Shown: positions 36,697 to 47,622, counted from the first letter of the stretch. The stretch is 64,000 nt of DNA from Alteromonas sp. LMIT006 (GCF_024300645.1 NZ_CP101291.1:2170001-2234000); one strand, 5' to 3'. Made by a program: numbers and translations. Notes: a model not told the origin generated them from the sequence alone.

Positions 36697-37461
36697 ATGC
36701 AAAAAGAACGATTTGGTGGTGTCGCTCGATTGTACTCTGAAACGAGCTTAGACAAATTTCAAAATGCGCATGTGATGGTCATTGGCATCGGTGGCGTAGG
36801 TACCTGGATTGCAGAAGGACTTGCCCGTAGTGCAATTGGTGAAGTGACCTTAGTTGACTTAGACGATATTTGTGTAACTAATACTAACCGCCAGATTCAT
36901 GCATTACAACACACCATTGGACAGCCTAAAGTAAGTGTAATGGCTGAACGCTTAAGAGATATAAATCCCAGCATAAAAGTAAACGAAGTAGAAGATTTTG
37001 TGCTACCAGAGAATGTTCAAGAGTTGATCCCAAAAGATGGACGCTTGGTTGTGGATGCTTGTGATTCTATATCCGCCAAGGCTGCCGTTATTGCGCATTG
37101 CAAACGCTTCAAGATCCCAGTGATTACCATAGGTGGTGCGGGGGGACAAACCGACCCTAGACAAGTCACCACAGGTGACTTAGCGAAAACGATTCAGTGC
37201 CCTTTAAGTGCCAAATTACGCAGTGAACTCCGAAGGCAGTATCACTTTAGCAAGAACCCCAAGCGACGTTTTGGTGTTGAGTGTGTTTACTCTACAGAAC
37301 AACTCAAATACCCCCAACCAGACGGTTCTGTATGCCCAACAAAATCATTACAAGAAGGCTCTACTCGATTGGATTGTGCCAGCGGTTTTGGCGCAAGCGT
37401 AGCGGTGACTGGGACCTTTGGCTTTGTTGCAGTATCTAGAATTCTTGAAAAGATTCGTTAA
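36697..37461 (+). CDS. tcdA: tRNA threonylcarbamoyladenosine dehydratase
   Basis: 254 residues of the E1-like ThiF/MoeB fold. The ATP-binding motif is VIGIGGVGTWIAEGLARS, followed by DLDDICVTNTNRQIHA, and SGFGASVAVTGTFG near the C-terminus is typical of TcdA (CsdL). It cyclises t6A37 in tRNA to ct6A using ATP. The length is right for TcdA. The 3' end overlaps the convergent DedA-like gene by 4 bases. Confidence 0.93.
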   Translation: MQKERFGGVARLYSETSLDKFQNAHVMVIGIGGVGTWIAEGLARSAIGEVTLVDLDDICVTNTNRQIHALQHTIGQPKVSVMAERLRDINPSIKVNEVEDFVLPENVQELIPKDGRLVVDACDSISAKAAVIAHCKRFKIPVITIGGAGGQTDPRQVTTGDLAKTIQCPLSAKLRSELRRQYHFSKNPKRRFGVECVYSTEQLKYPQPDGSVCPTKSLQEGSTRLDCASGFGASVAVTGTFGFVAVSRILEKIR

Positions 37462-38084
37462 CTTTTTTTATTTTTTATATCCAAAACAATAGCAACTATT
37501 AACCAAATAAATAAAGCAGCAAAAATAAAGTAAGTATTTTCTGCTAACTGCATAATTTCTTCACTTAAAATTGCAGTACCTGCTATCAACAATAAATAAT
37601 ATGGTAAATTCAATAATCCGGCTAACCAAACGACCTTCCAACTTTGCCCCTTAGCGCCTTGTGAGACCATAAAAAAAGCTAAAGAATTTATATGAACCAT
37701 CGCTAAAAGTAAGTTTTTTAAGGTAATTTCTTTACTTTTAGAGTTATCTTGCATCTGTCTTCTGCCCAGTGCAAAGTTAACCACAGACCCTAATGTCGCG
37801 GCCAACACCATGGCGATAGTTAGATAAGTAATTCCCTTTAAATCAGGTTCTGAGCCAACTACTAATAACACAGCAAAAAATTGTCCTGGAAAATAAAAAC
37901 CAACAAATACGATCGCTTCTAATAATATAATTAGGAATATTAAAGCATAAAAATAATCGCCAATTTGTCCATTAATGACTTGCAAAGTAGTGAAACCTGA
38001 GGGGATAATGGAAAAGTGTGTTAGGACTTGTATTAGAGACAGCGCTATCAGTGCAGATAAAGGAAGGATAAATCCATATTTCAT
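37458..38084 (-). CDS. DedA/VTT-like membrane protein
   Basis: 208 residues with about five or six hydrophobic segments. The stretch LLEAIVFVGFYFPGQFF resembles the DedA ExxGxxxPG motif, and AATLGSVVNFALGR resembles its second re-entrant motif. DedA proteins are half-transporters, some of them lipid flippases, but the conserved Arg/Asp set is not complete here, so it may be a distant relative. AT-rich relative to neighbours. It converges with tcdA, with stops overlapping by 4 bases. Confidence 0.6.
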   Translation of the reverse strand: MKYGFILPLSALIALSLIQVLTHFSIIPSGFTTLQVINGQIGDYFYALIFLIILLEAIVFVGFYFPGQFFAVLLVVGSEPDLKGITYLTIAMVLAATLGSVVNFALGRRQMQDNSKSKEITLKNLLLAMVHINSLAFFMVSQGAKGQSWKVVWLAGLLNLPYYLLLIAGTAILSEEIMQLAENTYFIFAALFIWLIVAIVLDIKNKKS

Positions 38085-38200
38085 TAAACGTAACTCGCAA
38101 ACTCATTTATAACTGATTTACGAATCAAAACGCGTTTCAGATCGCAAGGATCTGTATGAATGATGAAAGGATATGCAGACAATAACCAAGGAGATAATGG

Positions 38201-39100
38201 ATGAGTTATCGTCCTAAAACCACACTCGAACAGTGGCGGATTTTGCAAGCTGTAGTGGACTATGACGGTTATGCGAAAGCTGCGCAGGCCCTAAATAAAA
38301 GCCAATCATCACTGAATCATGCAGTGGCAAAATTACAGTCTGTATTAGGCGTACAATTACTTGAAATCCGCGGCCGCAAAGCCTATTTAACTGAGGCGGG
38401 TGAAGTCATGTTGCGTCGTTCTCGGTATCTGACTGAGAACGTTGAATCACTTGAGAACCTCGCAGAAAACATCAATCAAGAATGGGAGCCAGAGATCACT
38501 TTGGCCGTCGATCTAGCGTTTGATAGAAACCTGCTCTACCCCGCATTACAACAGTTTATCCCTGAATCTCGAGGTTCACGTCTAAAAATAATCGACACGG
38601 TTCTAACCGGGACCATCGATGCAATCACCGAACACTGGGCTGATTTAGTCATCTCACATCAGGTGCCTGTTGGATACTTGGGAGAACCCTTAGTCGACAT
38701 GCCTTTTGTGGCTGTATGTCATCCTCAACATGCCATTGCACGCATGCCAAGTCCTATTGACGCCGAAGCATTGATGCAGCATTGTCAAATCGTCATCAAA
38801 GACACCTCCAATAAACCACAAGAGCAATCCGGTTGGTTACGCTCTGAAAACCGCTGGACTGTTTCCCAATTCGATACAGCAATTGATTTGTTATTACAGC
38901 AAATTGGGTTTTGTTGGTTACCATTACACAAGGTGTCAAAATACATTGAGAATGATGAGCTTTATGTACTGAATATCAATGGTTCGACACACAAACGACT
39001 CAGCTCGTATCTTATCACTCCTCAACCAGATAATATTGGCCCAGGCACTCGTTTGTTATCTGATTTGATATTGGCACAAAAACAAATTTCGATAGCTTAA
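38201..39100 (+). CDS. LysR-family transcriptional regulator
   Basis: 299 residues. The N-terminal winged helix-turn-helix (LEQWRILQAVVDYDGYAKAAQALNKSQSSLNHAVAKLQSVLG) is followed by the linker helix and an effector domain. The position -1 region reads HWADLVISHQVPVGYLGEP. The target genes and ligand are unknown. The gene converges with the fatty acid hydroxylase gene, so it does not have the classic divergent partner on that side; the DedA-like gene upstream is divergent and could be a target. Confidence 0.9.
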   Translation: MSYRPKTTLEQWRILQAVVDYDGYAKAAQALNKSQSSLNHAVAKLQSVLGVQLLEIRGRKAYLTEAGEVMLRRSRYLTENVESLENLAENINQEWEPEITLAVDLAFDRNLLYPALQQFIPESRGSRLKIIDTVLTGTIDAITEHWADLVISHQVPVGYLGEPLVDMPFVAVCHPQHAIARMPSPIDAEALMQHCQIVIKDTSNKPQEQSGWLRSENRWTVSQFDTAIDLLLQQIGFCWLPLHKVSKYIENDELYVLNINGSTHKRLSSYLITPQPDNIGPGTRLLSDLILAQKQISIA

Positions 39101-39131
39101 ATATTTTTACGACAGATATTTTGCATTTGCC

Positions 39132-39164
39132 GGGATCTGTTACGAACGTTTGGTAAAAGATCCC
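39132..39164. terminator. Intergenic hairpin between convergent LysR and hydroxylase genes
   Basis: GGGATCT/AGATCCC with an inner TTAC/GTAA stem and a 9-base loop. There is no T-run, so it may be a weak bidirectional terminator or an mRNA 3'-end structure. Confidence 0.45.
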
Positions 39165-39214
39165 AATATCAGCGTTTTGAATGACTTTATGCTCGCCTTT
39201 GGGCAATCAGAAAA

Positions 39215-40060
39215 TTAACTTTGATTCGCAGATTGAGCCTGTTGCGTTGGAGTTCCAGGCTTAGTACGCGGGGTTTTATATAAAGGCCAAGCCAGTTGCT
39301 CTTTCCAATTTGCTCTGCGCATCCCCTCTACACCGTAACTGGCTGGGTATTGACGAGTAATCTTTGCCGTACCAAACAAAATATCCCAAAAGAAAAACAT
39401 ATTGCCATAATTTCCTTTGTAATTGGTTGCCGGGTCGTCTTTGCGCAAACCGTGATGGGCACTATGGGTTGAAGGAGTAGAGATGACCCGTTCAAGCACC
39501 CACATGACAGGATTGAGTACTGGGATTTTGTAAAGCGCTTGATCCCATTTCCATTCCGCATGTGCTCCCATAATAATGGTTAATTTAACCACCAAATAAT
39601 AAGCATATACCCATCCTAATCCCATATAAATTAGAATACCAGAGAACCAAATAGACGGCATCATCGCGTAATAAAAAATGTTATTGCGAAACACAATACG
39701 CACACTCATATACTTGGCATTATGATGCGCACGATGCAAATTATACAATGGAATAAACGTATGACTGGCTCGGTGCCACCAGTACTGCATCATGTCGTCG
39801 AAGACAAATAAGAGACCGAGCTGAACAAACACCGAGGTGCCAATTAGCACACCTTCCATATCAGGAGCGACCACACTAGCTAAAGCACCAGAACTAAATA
39901 ACACCAGTGGCTGGGTCAGCGCAAACAATACAATTGTACTGATGAATTCTACTTTGCCATCATCGGCGACCTCTGATTCCTTGCGAAACAGGCGTCCTTT
40001 AAACGCTTCCATCAAGGCAAAGCCAATAAATACACACAATATAGCGACCTGGTAAGACAT
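39215..40060 (-). CDS. Fatty acid hydroxylase / sterol desaturase family protein
   Basis: 281 residues, with several membrane helices and three His clusters of the di-iron family: HRASH (about 117), HRAHHNAKYM (about 130) and HSAHHGLR (about 218), separated by hydrophobic stretches. Members hydroxylate or desaturate lipids, sterols or alkyl chains using O2. The exact substrate cannot be inferred; a membrane lipid is likely. The C-terminal tail is Gln/Thr/Ala-rich. It is divergent from a Crp/Fnr-type regulator 78 bases away, which may control it. Confidence 0.88.
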   Translation of the reverse strand: MSYQVAILCVFIGFALMEAFKGRLFRKESEVADDGKVEFISTIVLFALTQPLVLFSSGALASVVAPDMEGVLIGTSVFVQLGLLFVFDDMMQYWWHRASHTFIPLYNLHRAHHNAKYMSVRIVFRNNIFYYAMMPSIWFSGILIYMGLGWVYAYYLVVKLTIIMGAHAEWKWDQALYKIPVLNPVMWVLERVISTPSTHSAHHGLRKDDPATNYKGNYGNMFFFWDILFGTAKITRQYPASYGVEGMRRANWKEQLAWPLYKTPRTKPGTPTQQAQSANQS

Positions 40061-40138
40061 ATTATTCTCCTATTCTTGTATTCATTGTAAAGTTAGGTAT
40101 CATCACAAAAAATATATTTATATAGTTTTATTAAAAAA

Positions 40139-40816
40139 ATGTTTGTTGCAAGTAACAATACGTCGATGCCCACCCCGTTGCTCGAGAAGTGCTTAGCCTA
40201 CGGCAAGCTTGTTCACTATCAAGTTGGCAAGCTGATCCACGACCGTGGTGATAAGAAACCGGGTATATCGATAGTGGTTTCGGGAGAGGTGGAAGTAGGT
40301 AACTATGATATTGAAGGTCGTTATTATCTTACTGCCATTTTAGGTGTGGGTGAGGTGTTTGGTGAGTTCACGGTACTGGCAAACTTACCTCGAACCCACA
40401 ACGCAGTTGCATTGAATAATTGTCAGATATTACAGATTAGTGCGTCTCAAACGCACAAACTTCTCACTGATATACCGCAAGTGCAAACTTTTTTGTTACA
40501 GTCTCTCGCGACACGGCTACACAAAGTGTTAGAGCGCTTAGATGATGTCATTCGCTTACCCACTCATGTTCAATTAGCTAAATATCTCTATCAAATTTAT
40601 AGCCAAACTCAACACAACAAAATCGAATTGCGACAACAAGACTTAGCGACCAGACTGGGAGTCACGGTGCTATCGGTACACAAAGCCATCAAGAAGCTCA
40701 GCGCATTAAATTTGGTTCAGACTTCTTATGGCGCAGTTTTGATTCCTGATAGGGTGTATTTTGTGCAATGGCTCAACGAGCAATCTGGCATATTACCGCT
40801 TAATAATGAAAACTGA
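40139..40816 (+). CDS. Crp/Fnr-family transcriptional regulator
   Basis: 225 residues. A cyclic nucleotide-binding-type beta roll (SIVVSGEVEVGNYDIEGRYY, GEVFGEFTVLANLPRTHNA) is followed by a long helix and a winged HTH (LRQQDLATRLGVTVLSVHKAIKKLSAL). It lacks the N-terminal cysteine cluster of FNR, so oxygen sensing by an Fe-S cluster is unlikely. The cAMP-contact residues are not clearly conserved. No good ribosome-binding site is visible before ATG 40139; ATG 40166 is an alternative. It is divergent from the lipid hydroxylase gene, an obvious candidate target. Confidence 0.88.
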   Translation: MFVASNNTSMPTPLLEKCLAYGKLVHYQVGKLIHDRGDKKPGISIVVSGEVEVGNYDIEGRYYLTAILGVGEVFGEFTVLANLPRTHNAVALNNCQILQISASQTHKLLTDIPQVQTFLLQSLATRLHKVLERLDDVIRLPTHVQLAKYLYQIYSQTQHNKIELRQQDLATRLGVTVLSVHKAIKKLSALNLVQTSYGAVLIPDRVYFVQWLNEQSGILPLNNEN

Positions 40817-40861
40817 TACAATAACTGTCGTTAATGAATATCAATCTGAGGCAAGCTCTAC

Positions 40862-42298
40862 ATGACGGTAAACCAATTCAATCCAAAACAAACGACCACA
40901 CTTGAGACACCTAAAAAGGTCATTGAGGAGCAGCACAGTCAAGATGTCGCAGAAGGGATTGAAATGGAACTTGGCCATCGCATTGGTTTTGTCAGTCTTG
41001 GCTGCCCCAAAAACCTCGTGGATTCAGAGCGCATTTTAACTCAGTTACGCACTGAGGGTTATGATGTGGTGAGTACCTATGACGATGCCGAGCTTGTCAT
41101 TGTCAATACCTGCGGCTTTATCGACTCAGCAGTACAAGAGTCGCTCGATACCATTGGCGAGGCATTAGCCGAAAACGGTAAGGTCATCGTGACAGGTTGT
41201 TTAGGTATCAAAGAAGACGAAATACGTGAAGTTCATCCAAATGTTCTATCGATTACCGGACCTCATGCTTATGAAAGTGTGGTCGAGCAAGTCCACGCTC
41301 ACCTTCCCAAACCCGAGCACAACCCTTACATGCACCTAGTGCCCGATCACGGGATCAAGTTAACGCCACGCCATTATGCGTATCTAAAAATATCTGAAGG
41401 CTGCAATCACAAATGCACGTTTTGTATCATTCCATCAATGCGAGGTTTGTTGGATTCGCGCCCTATCGGCTCTATTATCGCGGAGGCCAAGCGACTTCAA
41501 GCTGGTGGCGTTAAAGAACTTCTGGTGATCTCTCAAGACACCAGTGCCTACGGTGTGGATGTCAAACACAAGATCGACTTTGCAGACGGCACGCCGTTGC
41601 GTACCGATTTGAATACCTTGTGTAATGAATTAGGTAAATTAGGCATGTGGGTGCGTTTGCATTATGTTTACCCCTACCCGCATGTCGATGATTTGATTCC
41701 ATTGATGGTGGAAGGCAAAATCCTTCCATATTTAGATATTCCATTTCAACACGCGAGCAAACGCATTCTGCGTTTGATGAAACGTCCAGGTTCGTCTGAG
41801 CGTGTTATCGAGCGAATCAAGCAATGGCGAGCTATGTGCCCCGAGCTGATTATTCGATCGACCTTTATTGTTGGTTTCCCGGGGGAAACCGAAGAAGAGT
41901 TTGAAGAATTACTCGATTTTCTCAAAGAAGCCCAACTGGATCGCGTTGGCTGTTTTAAATATTCTCCAGTTGAAGGCGCAGCAGCGAATGACCTTCCCGA
42001 CCACATACCTGAAGAGATTAAAGAAGAACGTTTGCAACGATTTATGGCCGTGCAAAGTGAAATCAGTAGCCAGCGTCTACAACAGCGCATCGGTCAAGAG
42101 TATCTAATAGTCGTTGACGAAATTGGACCCGAAGGTGCAATTGGTCGCTGTTTCGCCGATGCACCAGAAGTGGATGGTGTGGTGCACTTAAACAATGTGT
42201 ATGACGTCGAACCAGGTCAGCAGCTCTGGGCTGAAGTCATCCACGCTGACGCCCATGACATCTGGGCAGTTCCTGTCGAAGAAGACGACGAAGCTTAG
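40862..42298 (+). CDS. rimO: Ribosomal protein S12 methylthiotransferase
   Basis: 478 residues. This radical SAM enzyme adds a methylthio group to Asp88 of ribosomal protein S12. The N-terminal MTTase domain has [18 protein letters not shown] and [10 protein letters not shown]. The radical SAM motif is [15 protein letters not shown] (Cx3Cx2C), and a C-terminal TRAM domain follows. It carries about 35 extra polar residues before the first domain compared with E. coli RimO; the ATG is supported by GAGG upstream. The stop overlaps the convergent kdsB stop by 4 bases. Confidence 0.96.
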   Translation: MTVNQFNPKQTTTLETPKKVIEEQHSQDVAEGIEMELGHRIGFVSLGCPKNLVDSERILTQLRTEGYDVVSTYDDAELVIVNTCGFIDSAVQESLDTIGEALAENGKVIVTGCLGIKEDEIREVHPNVLSITGPHAYESVVEQVHAHLPKPEHNPYMHLVPDHGIKLTPRHYAYLKISEGCNHKCTFCIIPSMRGLLDSRPIGSIIAEAKRLQAGGVKELLVISQDTSAYGVDVKHKIDFADGTPLRTDLNTLCNELGKLGMWVRLHYVYPYPHVDDLIPLMVEGKILPYLDIPFQHASKRILRLMKRPGSSERVIERIKQWRAMCPELIIRSTFIVGFPGETEEEFEELLDFLKEAQLDRVGCFKYSPVEGAAANDLPDHIPEEIKEERLQRFMAVQSEISSQRLQQRIGQEYLIVVDEIGPEGAIGRCFADAPEVDGVVHLNNVYDVEPGQQLWAEVIHADAHDIWAVPVEEDDEA

Positions 42299-43065
42299 CC
42301 CATAAGCTTCGTCAAATCCTCTGGTGTATCAACACCTGGAGGGGGTGTTACTAAGGCTTCTGCAACATGAATGTTTTCTCCGTGATATAACACGCGAAGT
42401 TGCTCAAGTGATTCGAGTTGCTCTAAAGGACTGGCTGGCATATCAACATAACGCTGAATAAACTCGGCGCGATACGCATAGATACCGATGTGGCGCAAAT
42501 ATGGGAACGCTGCAAAATCCACTTTCGCTTCAGAACTGCTTAATGCCTGTTGTTCCCCTAACATCCCATCGCGAACAAACGGCAAGGCAGAACGAGAAAA
42601 ATATAAAGCTTTACCCGAGGTATCTGTGACTACTTTGACAATATTAGGATTGTAAAATTCATTAATATCTGTGATCCGGCACGCCAATGTTGCCATGCTG
42701 ACCTCTGGATTGTCCGCTAAATTTTGCGCCACTTGCCTTACCACACTTACCGGAATATGTGGCTCGTCACCTTGGATATTCACTACAATATTCTGCGGAT
42801 CACATTGTAGAGTTTGCACCACCTCAGCTAATCGCTCGGTCCCCGATTGGTGATCACTTCTGGTCATTACCACTTGACCGCCAAAGCTTTCAACGCACCT
42901 AGCAATACGTTGATCATCCGTTGCGACATACACAGCTTCCGCTTGAGCCAATTGAGCTCGCTCAACGACATGCTGGATCATGGGTTTGCCATCGATATTA
43001 ACCAATGGTTTCCCAGGGAAACGAGTGGAGCCGTAACGCGCTGGAATGATTACGGTGAATTTCAT
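42295..43065 (-). CDS. kdsB: CMP-KDO synthetase
   Basis: 256 residues. It activates KDO with CTP for lipopolysaccharide inner core synthesis. The N-terminal nucleotide-binding [17 protein letters not shown] and the central IQGDEPHIP are diagnostic. It is last in an operon msbA-lpxK-ycaR-kdsB with four-base overlaps between successive genes, so expression is tightly coupled with lipid A export and completion. Confidence 0.96.
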   Translation of the reverse strand: MKFTVIIPARYGSTRFPGKPLVNIDGKPMIQHVVERAQLAQAEAVYVATDDQRIARCVESFGGQVVMTRSDHQSGTERLAEVVQTLQCDPQNIVVNIQGDEPHIPVSVVRQVAQNLADNPEVSMATLACRITDINEFYNPNIVKVVTDTSGKALYFSRSALPFVRDGMLGEQQALSSSEAKVDFAAFPYLRHIGIYAYRAEFIQRYVDMPASPLEQLESLEQLRVLYHGENIHVAEALVTPPPGVDTPEDLTKLMG

Positions 43066-43286
43066 AGTTTGGGTACCTTTTCCAATTCTTTTAAAGTGAG
43101 TGAACGCGCTTCACTAGTCAATAACTTAGGTATACCGTCATATATCGGGAATGCTACTTTATCAAAACGACACACAAGCTCTTGTTTTTCAGACTGTTCA
43201 CCAACTTGGGACAAGTGCAACACGAGTTTGCCTTTACACATGGGACAGGCAAGTACATTTAGTAAATTGCGTTCAAACTTTTTCAT
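43062..43286 (-). CDS. ycaR: Trm112/YcaR family small protein
   Basis: 74 residues, slightly longer than the 60-residue E. coli Yca[15 protein letters not shown] carries one CxxC; the second usual pair is replaced by [18 protein letters not shown] with a single Cys. The C-terminus ([20 protein letters not shown]) is the extension. It sits between lpxK and kdsB with ATGA-type overlaps on both sides, the conserved placement in gammaproteobacteria. Its precise role there is uncertain. Confidence 0.9.
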   Translation of the reverse strand: MKKFERNLLNVLACPMCKGKLVLHLSQVGEQSEKQELVCRFDKVAFPIYDGIPKLLTSEARSLTLKELEKVPKL

Positions 43287-44248
43287 AATCTTTCTATGTC
43301 GTGAGCAATACGCAGCAAAAAATCATTATCGAACGTCGCCTCCACAGGTAAATAGCACCAATTTTTACCTGCAAAATCTGTACACTTAATTGCGTCTTTT
43401 TGCGTCATTATAATACTTTGATCGGTTGGTAAGTCGTTTTCAGTATAGGCATAGTGATCAGCAAATGCACGTTGTGCTTCAAACTCAATTCCTATATCTT
43501 CAAGGGTAGTAAAAAAGCGCTGAGGATGCCCTATTCCTGCGATTGCCATGACGAATCGTTCCGGTACTTGTCCGTTGGGCAAAATAGGTTGTATGGGTCT
43601 TGCCTGCAATGTCATACGGACATCACATTTGAGTCGGTTTGCACACCTTTGTGGGTCTGCACTATTGAGAATCGAATAATCAACCGTGTTTAACCGCCAA
43701 GGCCCCTCGCGTAAAGGCCCAGATGGTAATAACTGACCATTTCCAAGCCCTCTTTCATCCATTACGACAATTTCAATATCTCGTGCCAAAGCGTAGTGCT
43801 GTAAACCATCATCACAGATAAGAACATCACATTGTGCTAATAACCGCTCCCCCCCTCGCGCACGAATCGGATCAATTACCACTGGACACTGACTCAATTC
43901 GCTTAATAACTTAGGTTCATCGCCAACATAGCTCGCCTTATCCTCAGCCGTTACTAAATGCGGAAAAGTCTTACACTTTCCCCCATAGCCTCGCGACACA
44001 ATCCCAGGGCGCTTTCCTTGAGCTTTTAAGAATTTAGCTAAAGTAAGTACGACAGGGGTTTTCCCATTTCCCCCCACACTGATATTGCCTACGACAATAA
44101 CAGGAATAGGAAGTGTAGTGTGTTTGAAGATCCCATTTCGATACAGCCACCTGCGCAGAGCACTTAATATGCCAAACACAGCACTCAAAGGCCACAAACA
44201 CAACAGCCAAGGCGAACGATTGAGCCATGCGCGTTCTAAGCGAGTCAT
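43283..44248 (-). CDS. lpxK: Tetraacyldisaccharide 4'-kinase
   Basis: 321 residues. It phosphorylates the lipid A precursor at the inner membrane. An N-terminal membrane helix (LLCLWPLSAVFGILSAL) precedes the P-loop VGNISVGGNGKTPVVL. RGYGG, VGDEPKLL and CDDGLQHYALARDIEIVV follow. It overlaps msbA and ycaR by 4 bases each. Confidence 0.96.
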   Translation of the reverse strand: MTRLERAWLNRSPWLLCLWPLSAVFGILSALRRWLYRNGIFKHTTLPIPVIVVGNISVGGNGKTPVVLTLAKFLKAQGKRPGIVSRGYGGKCKTFPHLVTAEDKASYVGDEPKLLSELSQCPVVIDPIRARGGERLLAQCDVLICDDGLQHYALARDIEIVVMDERGLGNGQLLPSGPLREGPWRLNTVDYSILNSADPQRCANRLKCDVRMTLQARPIQPILPNGQVPERFVMAIAGIGHPQRFFTTLEDIGIEFEAQRAFADHYAYTENDLPTDQSIIMTQKDAIKCTDFAGKNWCYLPVEATFDNDFLLRIAHDIERL

Positions 44249-46014
44249 GACGATTCAGCACCAAACTGCATCTGATGGAGGTTAAAGTAATGGCCTTGTT
44301 TATCAAGTAAGGCTTCATGTGTACCAATTTCGACAATACGACCTTGTTCAATAACAACAATTTGATCGGCTTTTTCAATGGTTGATAACCGATGAGCCAC
44401 GACAAAGCAAGTGGTATGTTTTTGCAGTTGCTCTAATGCGTTTTGAATCAAGCGTTCAGACTCGGTATCTAAGGCTGACGTAGCCTCATCCAGAATCAAG
44501 ATTGGCGCATCCAACAAAATGGCACGAGCAATGGCAATTCGCTGTCGCTGTCCCCCAGAAAGCATTAACCCATTTTCTCCCACTATCGTTTCGTAACCAT
44601 CTTCTAATTGGGTCACAAAATCATGTACGTGAGCTAACTTGGACACTTCCTCAAGCCGCGATTGCGAAACCTGACCGTCGGCTCCATAGGCGATATTGTT
44701 CGCTATCGTGTCGTTGAATAAAGTGACGTGTTGAGAGACTAACGCACACTGACGTCGCAAACTGCGCAACTCAATGTCATTCAAGTCAATCCCATCAAGC
44801 GCAATAGTCCCTCGTTGCGGACGATAAAAGCGTGTTAGAAGATTGGATAAAGTTGATTTACCACTGCCTGAACGACCGACTAGAGCAATGGTTTCGCCTG
44901 CCTTAACGGTCAAATTAATTTCTGACAATGCGGGTTGTTCTTTACCAGGATAAGTAAAGGTCACATCATTAAAGACAACATCCCCTTGCGCTTTGTTCAA
45001 GTTCACCTTACCTTGGTCAATTTCAGCCAATTCGTCTAACACTGCAAAAATACTGGTACACGCAGCCATCCCTCGCTGAAACTCATTATTTACCGTAGTA
45101 ATTTGCTTCAACGGCTTTAATAGCATGGTCATACATACGACCACATTGGTGAACACCCCAGCCGATAAATCAACGAGTCCTGGAGTGCTAGCGATAAAAA
45201 GTACAACCGCTAAAGCAACCGAGGCAATAATTTGAATGGTAGAAACACTGATCACTTTGGTTGCAAAAAGCTTAAGTGTTTGTTGCCGGTTTTGGTTGTT
45301 TTTGCGCTGAAAGCGCTGGGCCTCTTTTTCTTGACCACCAAACATCAAGACGACCTTGTGACCTTTGACCACTTGTTCAACCGCTGTAGTTAAATTACCC
45401 ATGGCATGTTGAATATTGCGTGAGACCTTACGAAAACGCTTACTTACCACAGAGACGATTAGAGCAACAAGAGGCCCAATTAATAAGAATATCGCAGACA
45501 ATTGCCAGGAGTAATAAAACATCACCACAAGTAAACCGATGATCAAGGCACCCTCTCGAACCAACACCAAAAGCGCATTTCCTGCTGCGCGTGCCACTTG
45601 CTCTGTGTCAAAGGTCAATTTAGAAATTAAAGTACCGGTTGCATTTTGGTCATGAAAACTGACTGGCAATGCCATGTAGTGCTGAAACAGCTCTTGGCGC
45701 ATGTTCATTATCACTTGGCCACTGATCCAATTAAGCGTGTAAGTACCCAAAAAATTGCAAACACCTCGCAAAATAAAAATGGGTACAATCAAATACGCGG
45801 CCATGCGCAAAAAATCATATTCCCCTTTGCCGAGACTTTCATCGATAATGGGTTGTAACTGAGCGATAACGAAAGCGTCAATAGACGAGTAGCCAATCAT
45901 ACCCAAAATGGCAATGACAAAGTATTTTTTATACCCAGTAAGGTAAGAAAAAAAGCGTTTCACAACAGGAGCATCTAATGACTCTGCCGTTTGTTCAGAT
46001 TTATTGGCGTTCAT
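44245..46014 (-). CDS. msbA: Lipid A export ATP-binding/permease protein
   Basis: 589 residues, the usual half-transporter. Six membrane helices lie in the first 320 residues. The ATPase shows Walker A GRSGSGKSTLSNLL, signature LSGGQRQRIAIARA and Walker B ILILDEATSALD, with the H-loop in VVAHRLST. It flips core-lipid A across the inner membrane. It lacks an N-terminal C39 peptidase domain, so it cannot be the processing exporter for the double-glycine peptide elsewhere in the window. Confidence 0.96.
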   Translation of the reverse strand: MNANKSEQTAESLDAPVVKRFFSYLTGYKKYFVIAILGMIGYSSIDAFVIAQLQPIIDESLGKGEYDFLRMAAYLIVPIFILRGVCNFLGTYTLNWISGQVIMNMRQELFQHYMALPVSFHDQNATGTLISKLTFDTEQVARAAGNALLVLVREGALIIGLLVVMFYYSWQLSAIFLLIGPLVALIVSVVSKRFRKVSRNIQHAMGNLTTAVEQVVKGHKVVLMFGGQEKEAQRFQRKNNQNRQQTLKLFATKVISVSTIQIIASVALAVVLFIASTPGLVDLSAGVFTNVVVCMTMLLKPLKQITTVNNEFQRGMAACTSIFAVLDELAEIDQGKVNLNKAQGDVVFNDVTFTYPGKEQPALSEINLTVKAGETIALVGRSGSGKSTLSNLLTRFYRPQRGTIALDGIDLNDIELRSLRRQCALVSQHVTLFNDTIANNIAYGADGQVSQSRLEEVSKLAHVHDFVTQLEDGYETIVGENGLMLSGGQRQRIAIARAILLDAPILILDEATSALDTESERLIQNALEQLQKHTTCFVVAHRLSTIEKADQIVVIEQGRIVEIGTHEALLDKQGHYFNLHQMQFGAESS

Positions 46015-46082
46015 AGCAACTTAGAATAATCTTTTTATTTTTAATCTTTTATAATTACATTGTACCGCTCATTGCTTGGTTT

Positions 46083-47622
46083 CTAAAGCGTTAATCCCAA
46101 AATCAAAAGCCCCAGCCCCACAACCACTACCCCACATCGTCCCCACCAGATAATAGGCAGGCTTGCGCCAGAAATAATGACTAACCAACAACCTAGTACA
46201 CCCAATAGTGATATAGAACCGTAAACAGGCTCTGTAAGATGATTCACTAACACGCTTAATAGCCATTCTAGTGAAAAATCTAATATTAACACTCCCCCTT
46301 GCACAATGGGCTCGAACATTCCATTACTCAACTTGTTGACATACATGATCACCAATAAAACACCCCCCACTGGTACAAAGAACAGAGTAATAATAGGAAT
46401 AAATAGGAGATTCCATAACCAAGACAACGGGTGAATATAGCCCAAAATATGATATTGTACTGGTGTAAACAACACCGTAAACACCATTTGAAAAGCAACA
46501 AAGCCCTTAATTTTTTGCCACCGAGTGTCCATATTAAGTGGTAACCAATGCGCGCAAAAACCTATACACAAAAGCGCACCAAAAGTCAGATAAATACTGG
46601 CTAGCACCACGCAAAATGGATCGGTCAGCACCAAATAAAAAAATACCCCCAACAATAAATCACTGAATCTCACACGAACGTATAACCAGCGTAATAACAA
46701 CCCGATACACATTGCCACAAAGGCTCTTTGGGCAGGTCCTTGAGCACCCACTACATCCACATAAAAGTATCCGGCTAAAATAAGTGCCAGACAAATTAAT
46801 AATCGACTTTGTCGATGCGACAGCCTCGTGTAAGTCATCACATCTATGCGCTTAAAAAACCAGTAAAATCCGCCTGCCACAACGGCAAAATGGAGTCCTG
46901 AAATTACAAACAAATGAATAATACCTGCGTTTTTTAATGCACTAGAAAATTCACTCTCAACTGGCTTTATGCCAAGCAATAAAGCTGGTAACCAACTATC
47001 TTTTGACACACCAAGCCGTCGTGCCTCACTCAATAATTGCCCTCGAATCGATGGCGCATGATCTTGTAATAAAGAGTTATGCACCCAGCCAGTCGCACTG
47101 ATATTTTGTCCAAACAGGCTTTTCTGATAAGGCTTTGTGGCATGCCAATGCTCAGGCACTGGCGCAATGGTCACAGAGAGTAACCAATGTTGCCCATGTT
47201 GGTATTCTTTGAACGGGTCGCGGTCTATCAACTGAAACTTTTGTTCTGACAACGCTTTTGGCGCCATCACGGAAACCTGCACTATCGTTCGTTGAGACGT
47301 AATTTTGATGTCTTCTATGAGCCCAAGGATCTGCCATTGCGGTGTTTGCTTAAGAAATGCTGAGTGGTTTTGCCAAGCTGTGCTGTTATATGTAAAAAAT
47401 ATAAGACCAAAGATTAAGCCAAGATAGAAAACTCTTAGTTGTTGAAGGTAGCATAATCCCAATAAGGCACATATAATGAAAACCTCAAAAAGCGCTGGCA
47501 ATGATGGCCAAAGCGGGAATGATAGTGCCACGCAAATTGTTCCAAACCCAAACTCTCTGAGTTGGTTGGCGTTTGGAATACCATGCCAAGTATGCACTGC
47601 ATTAAGATTGAATTGAGGTCGC

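Noticed and set aside
44245-46014. MsbA as exporter for the double-glycine peptide
   Set aside because: No N-terminal C39 peptidase domain, and the gene lies in the lipid A operon.
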